Source: Suilimivivens sp963650485
GTDB lineage: Bacteria; Bacillota; Clostridia; Lachnospirales; Lachnospiraceae
NCBI GenBank assembly: GCA_963650485.1
Contig: CAVJLN010000102.1
Location: forward strand, 1 to 7,164
DNA length: 7,164 bases
Reading direction: 5' to 3'
In this document: in pieces, positions 6,043 to 7,164 of the stretch
Layout of the letters: each line of letters begins with the position of its first letter
Position numbering within the stretch: position 1 is the stretch's first letter
Made by a program: the position numbers and the translations under genes
The notes under the pieces: generated by a model
Database searches by the model: none
The model's input: the letters and a program-made list of their open reading frames with translations, nothing else
Told to the model about the DNA's origin: nothing

Positions 6043-6774
6043 GATTCTGAAGAGGGTATAATTTTTAAAATTCCTTGGGGGCATCATATTCAGATTTTGA
6101 CAAAATGCAAAGGTAATAGAGATAAGGCATTATATTTTGTGAGACAAACTATGAATAATAATTGGTCCAGAGCAGTACTTATGAATTTTTTGGATACCAA
6201 CTTATATGAAAGAGACGGGAAAGCTATAACCAATTTTGAAAAAATGTTACCAGGTGTAGGAACGGATTTGGCAAATGAAATAACAAAAGATCCGTATAAT
6301 TTCGATTTTTTAACTATGCGTGTGGGATATAATGAGAAAGAACTGAAGGACGCATTGATGAATAATATACAAAGTTTTTTATTAGAACTAGGTAAAGGTT
6401 TTGCGTTTGTTGGAAGAGAATATCGGTTGATTGTAGGACAGACAGAACAGTTTATAGATATGCTATTTTACAATATACAGAAGCATTGTTATGTTGTAAT
6501 AGAAATTAAAACAAGGGCATTTGAGCCAGGTGATATGGGGCAGTTGGGAACATATATAGCTGCAACAGATGGAATTTTACGTGGGGAGAATGATAATGCA
6601 ACAATTGGATTGTTGATTTGTAAAACGAAGGATAATGTGCTGGCACAATATGCAACAAGTATGGTAAATGTGCCAGTAGGAATATCAGAATATGAGATAA
6701 ATAATTTAATTCCGGATGATTATAAGAGTTCAATGCCGACAATTGAAGAGATAGAAAGAGAATTAAAGGATTAG
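5989..6774 (+). pseudogene. 5'-truncated DUF1016/YhcG PDDEXK nuclease
   Basis: The frame encodes the C-terminal two thirds of a DUF1016 (YhcG-type) protein. It has IPWGHH (28-33, numbering from TTG 5989), NNWSRAVLMNFLDTNLYER, TKDPYNFDFLTM and the PDDEXK nuclease core with E153 (QTEQF), D157 (FIDMLFY) and E172-x-K174 (VIEIKT). It ends normally with MPTIEEIERELKD. Full-length relatives are about 340-380 residues and carry an N-terminal DUF1016_N domain of roughly 110 residues. That domain is absent here. Upstream in the same frame, ATG 5968 is followed five codons later by TAG 5983, two codons before the TTG. No ribosome binding site precedes the TTG. The nuclease core itself is intact. I therefore call a truncated remnant whose break lies between the terminator (5950) and about 5986. 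A leaderless or weak translation product cannot be excluded. Confidence 0.8.
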
Positions 6775-6819
6775 AAAGAGAGCGTGAGTTAATAAGAATA
6801 TAACATGGTCAAAAAACCA

Positions 6820-6848
6820 TCGACAGCCGACCTTGTACACGTTATAAT
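6820..6848 (+). promoter_or_regulatory. Sigma-70 promoter facing the structured segment
   Basis: TCGACA (6820-6825) matches TTGACA at five of six positions. A 17-bp spacer follows, then a perfect TATAAT (6843-6848). Transcription would start near 6855, a few bases before the inverted repeat that opens the candidate RNA at 6860. The small palindrome ATGGT-N6-ACCAT (6805-6820) abuts the -35 element and could be an operator. No protein gene follows within the window, so the product is expected to be a non-coding RNA. Confidence 0.65.
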
Positions 6849-6859
6849 ATAGTTAATCT

Positions 6860-7016
6860 AATAAGAAAACCAAATAATCATTGTTGCGAAGCTGATTCGT
6901 GACGATGGCCAACTGAATGAACTGGATGGAACTGAATAGTTAAATCCTCCAGGTGCTCCGAGCGTCGGATGCGCACCGAAAGGTGTTTTACCAAGATGAA
7001 AACTGGTTTTCTTATT
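6860..7016 (+). ncRNA. Candidate structured small RNA closed by a 13-bp stem
   Basis: The ends are a perfect 13-bp inverted repeat, AATAAGAAAACCA (6860-6872) and TGGTTTTCTTATT (7004-7016). Inside is hairpin 1 (6878-6890 with 6896-6908, loop GCTGA), 13 consecutive pairs including four G-U wobbles. Hairpin 2 (6952-6977) pairs GGTGC/GCACC and TCCGA/TCGGA around loop GCG with a TGC bulge. Hairpin 3 is CACC-GAAA-GGTG (6974-6985), with a GNRA loop and sharing bases with hairpin 2, so the two exclude each other. Wobble pairs on the + strand would be A-C mismatches on the other strand, which favours transcription from + and agrees with the promoter just upstream. The 3' arm followed by TTGAC could give weak termination. 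It matches no riboswitch, 6S, SRP or retron RNA that I know. A small mobile element with terminal inverted repeats is the main alternative; no target-site duplication is evident. Confidence 0.45.
6911..6939 (+). repeat. Three near-tandem AACTGRATG units
   Basis: AACTGAATG (6911-6919), AACTGGATGG (6920-6929) and AACTGAATAG (6930-6939) are three consecutive 9-10 base units with at most a few differences. They lie in the candidate RNA between hairpins 1 and 2. The segment has few bases able to pair nearby, so it would be a single-stranded repeated motif. A protein-binding or RNA-binding stretch is possible but unproven. Confidence 0.5.
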
Positions 7017-7059
7017 TTGACAAAATGTAATAGAATAGTCAGTAAAATCAAGGGTTTGC

Positions 7060-7079
7060 CTTGACCTAGCTTGACTTAA
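7060..7079 (+). repeat. Tandem CTTGAC decamers near the attachment site
   Basis: CTTGACCTAG (7060-7069) and CTTGACTTAA (7070-7079) are adjacent 10-bp units sharing CTTGAC, and TTGACA recurs at 7017-7022. They lie 31-50 bp left of the tRNA-derived core. Tyrosine integrases use short direct repeats at this kind of distance as arm-type binding sites. That role is inference. Confidence 0.4.
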
Positions 7080-7109
7080 GTGGATGCATATTTCTATGTC
7101 GGTCTCGAA

Positions 7110-7150
7110 CTCCTAAGCACTAGTTGAGGGTTCGATTCCCCCTGGGAACA
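7110..7150 (+). other. 3' half of tRNA-Arg(CCU): probable attachment site of an integrated element
   Basis: The bases read as a tRNA from the anticodon loop onward: loop CTCCTAA (7110-7116, anticodon CCT), 3' anticodon stem GCACT (7117-7121), variable loop AGTT, T-stem GAGGG, T-loop TTCGATT (7131-7137), T-stem CCCCC (one A-C mismatch), acceptor strand TGGGAAC (7143-7149) and discriminator A. The layout, including the 4-base variable loop, parallels E. coli argW tRNA-Arg(CCU). The bases left of the loop (TCGAA) do not pair with GCACT. No D-arm or 5' acceptor strand (expected GTTCCCA) is found upstream, so this is not a functional tRNA. The pattern is what integration at the anticodon loop of a tRNA gene leaves at the far end of an element. 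The orientation puts the element to the left and original flanking DNA, starting TGCATTTTTT, to the right. Confidence 0.7.
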
Positions 7151-7164
7151 TGCATTTTTTGCAG

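Larger units (their letters stand above)
6775..7109. other. Non-coding tail between the nuclease remnant and the tRNA fragment
   Basis: About 335 bp with no supportable protein gene on either strand. It holds a small hairpin ATGGT-N6-ACCAT (6805-6820), a promoter, an inverted-repeat-bounded structured segment and short direct repeats, each listed separately. One frame (6865-6939) reads IIIVAKLIRDDGQLNELDG and ends in TAG. It looks protein-like, but it has no start codon and overlaps the predicted RNA hairpins, so it is not called. The stretch 7017-7109 is AT-rich, with an isolated TTGACA (7017-7022) that has no well-spaced -10 box. Confidence 0.6.

Noticed and set aside
5890..6087. Minus-strand frame of 65 codons covering the terminator
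   Set aside because: It reads through the terminator and the palindromic repeats in low-complexity residues, with no ribosome binding site; a shadow frame.
6865..6939. Small protein reading IIIVAKLIRDDGQLNELDG
   Set aside because: No ATG, GTG or TTG in frame and no ribosome binding site; the bases are better explained by the RNA hairpin and the short repeats, though a gene remnant cannot be fully excluded.
6860..7016. Retron msr-msd RNA
   Set aside because: The inverted-repeat ends resemble a1/a2 and the interior is hairpin-rich, but no reverse transcriptase is present on either side within the window and the next feature is an attachment site.
7084..7155. A complete tRNA bounded by the two ATGCAT copies
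   Set aside because: ATGCAT at 7084-7089 and 7150-7155 could pair, but there is no D-arm and no anticodon stem partner for GCACT, and the true acceptor strand TGGGAAC has no complement upstream.

Overview
The window looks like accessory DNA from a low-to-mid GC, gut-type Firmicute, most likely Lachnospiraceae or a related Clostridium-group organism. The grounds are strong GGAGG-type ribosome binding sites, AT-biased codons, and protein sequences that resemble clostridial versions of RecD2, DUF4143 ATPase and DUF1016 (YhcG) families. This is family knowledge from memory; no search was run. All recognisable genes lie on the + strand.

Left block (1-4351): a closely packed probable operon. It holds the C-terminal end of an unrecognised protein, a 443-residue protein with a uracil-DNA-glycosylase-like N-terminal half, a 104-residue soluble conserved protein, a 681-residue RecD2-family protein and a 67-residue excisionase-type HTH protein. 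The RecD2 gene is the most striking. Its ATPase core is missing in frame, so the strand before Walker A joins directly to the region before motif IV. It is also continuous at its C-terminus with a complete DUF4186-like domain.

Middle block (4352-5950): a spacer with three copies of a 10-bp motif at exact 33-bp intervals and a TATAAT box, then an AAA/DUF4143 ATPase of the mobile-element or defence-associated kind, ending in a rho-independent terminator.

Right block (5951-7164): a 5'-truncated DUF1016/YhcG PDDEXK nuclease remnant, then about 390 bp of non-coding DNA. The non-coding DNA holds a good sigma-70 promoter (TCGACA-N17-TATAAT). A few bases downstream begins a segment closed by a perfect 13-bp inverted repeat and containing a 13-bp hairpin with four G-U wobbles, which suggests a structured small RNA of about 160 nt. 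The last 55 bases carry the 3' half of a tRNA-Arg(CCU), from the anticodon loop to the discriminator base, with no matching 5' half. This is what the displaced end of an island or conjugative element integrated in a tRNA gene looks like.

Together the window reads as the right-hand end of a genomic island whose core (integrase, intact tRNA) lies outside to the left. It shows DNA-repair-like or defence-like cargo, one autonomous ATPase module and several decay or rearrangement scars. No complete known defence system is visible. The best candidates for something undescribed are the putative structured RNA next to the attachment site and the ATPase-less RecD2-DUF4186 fusion.
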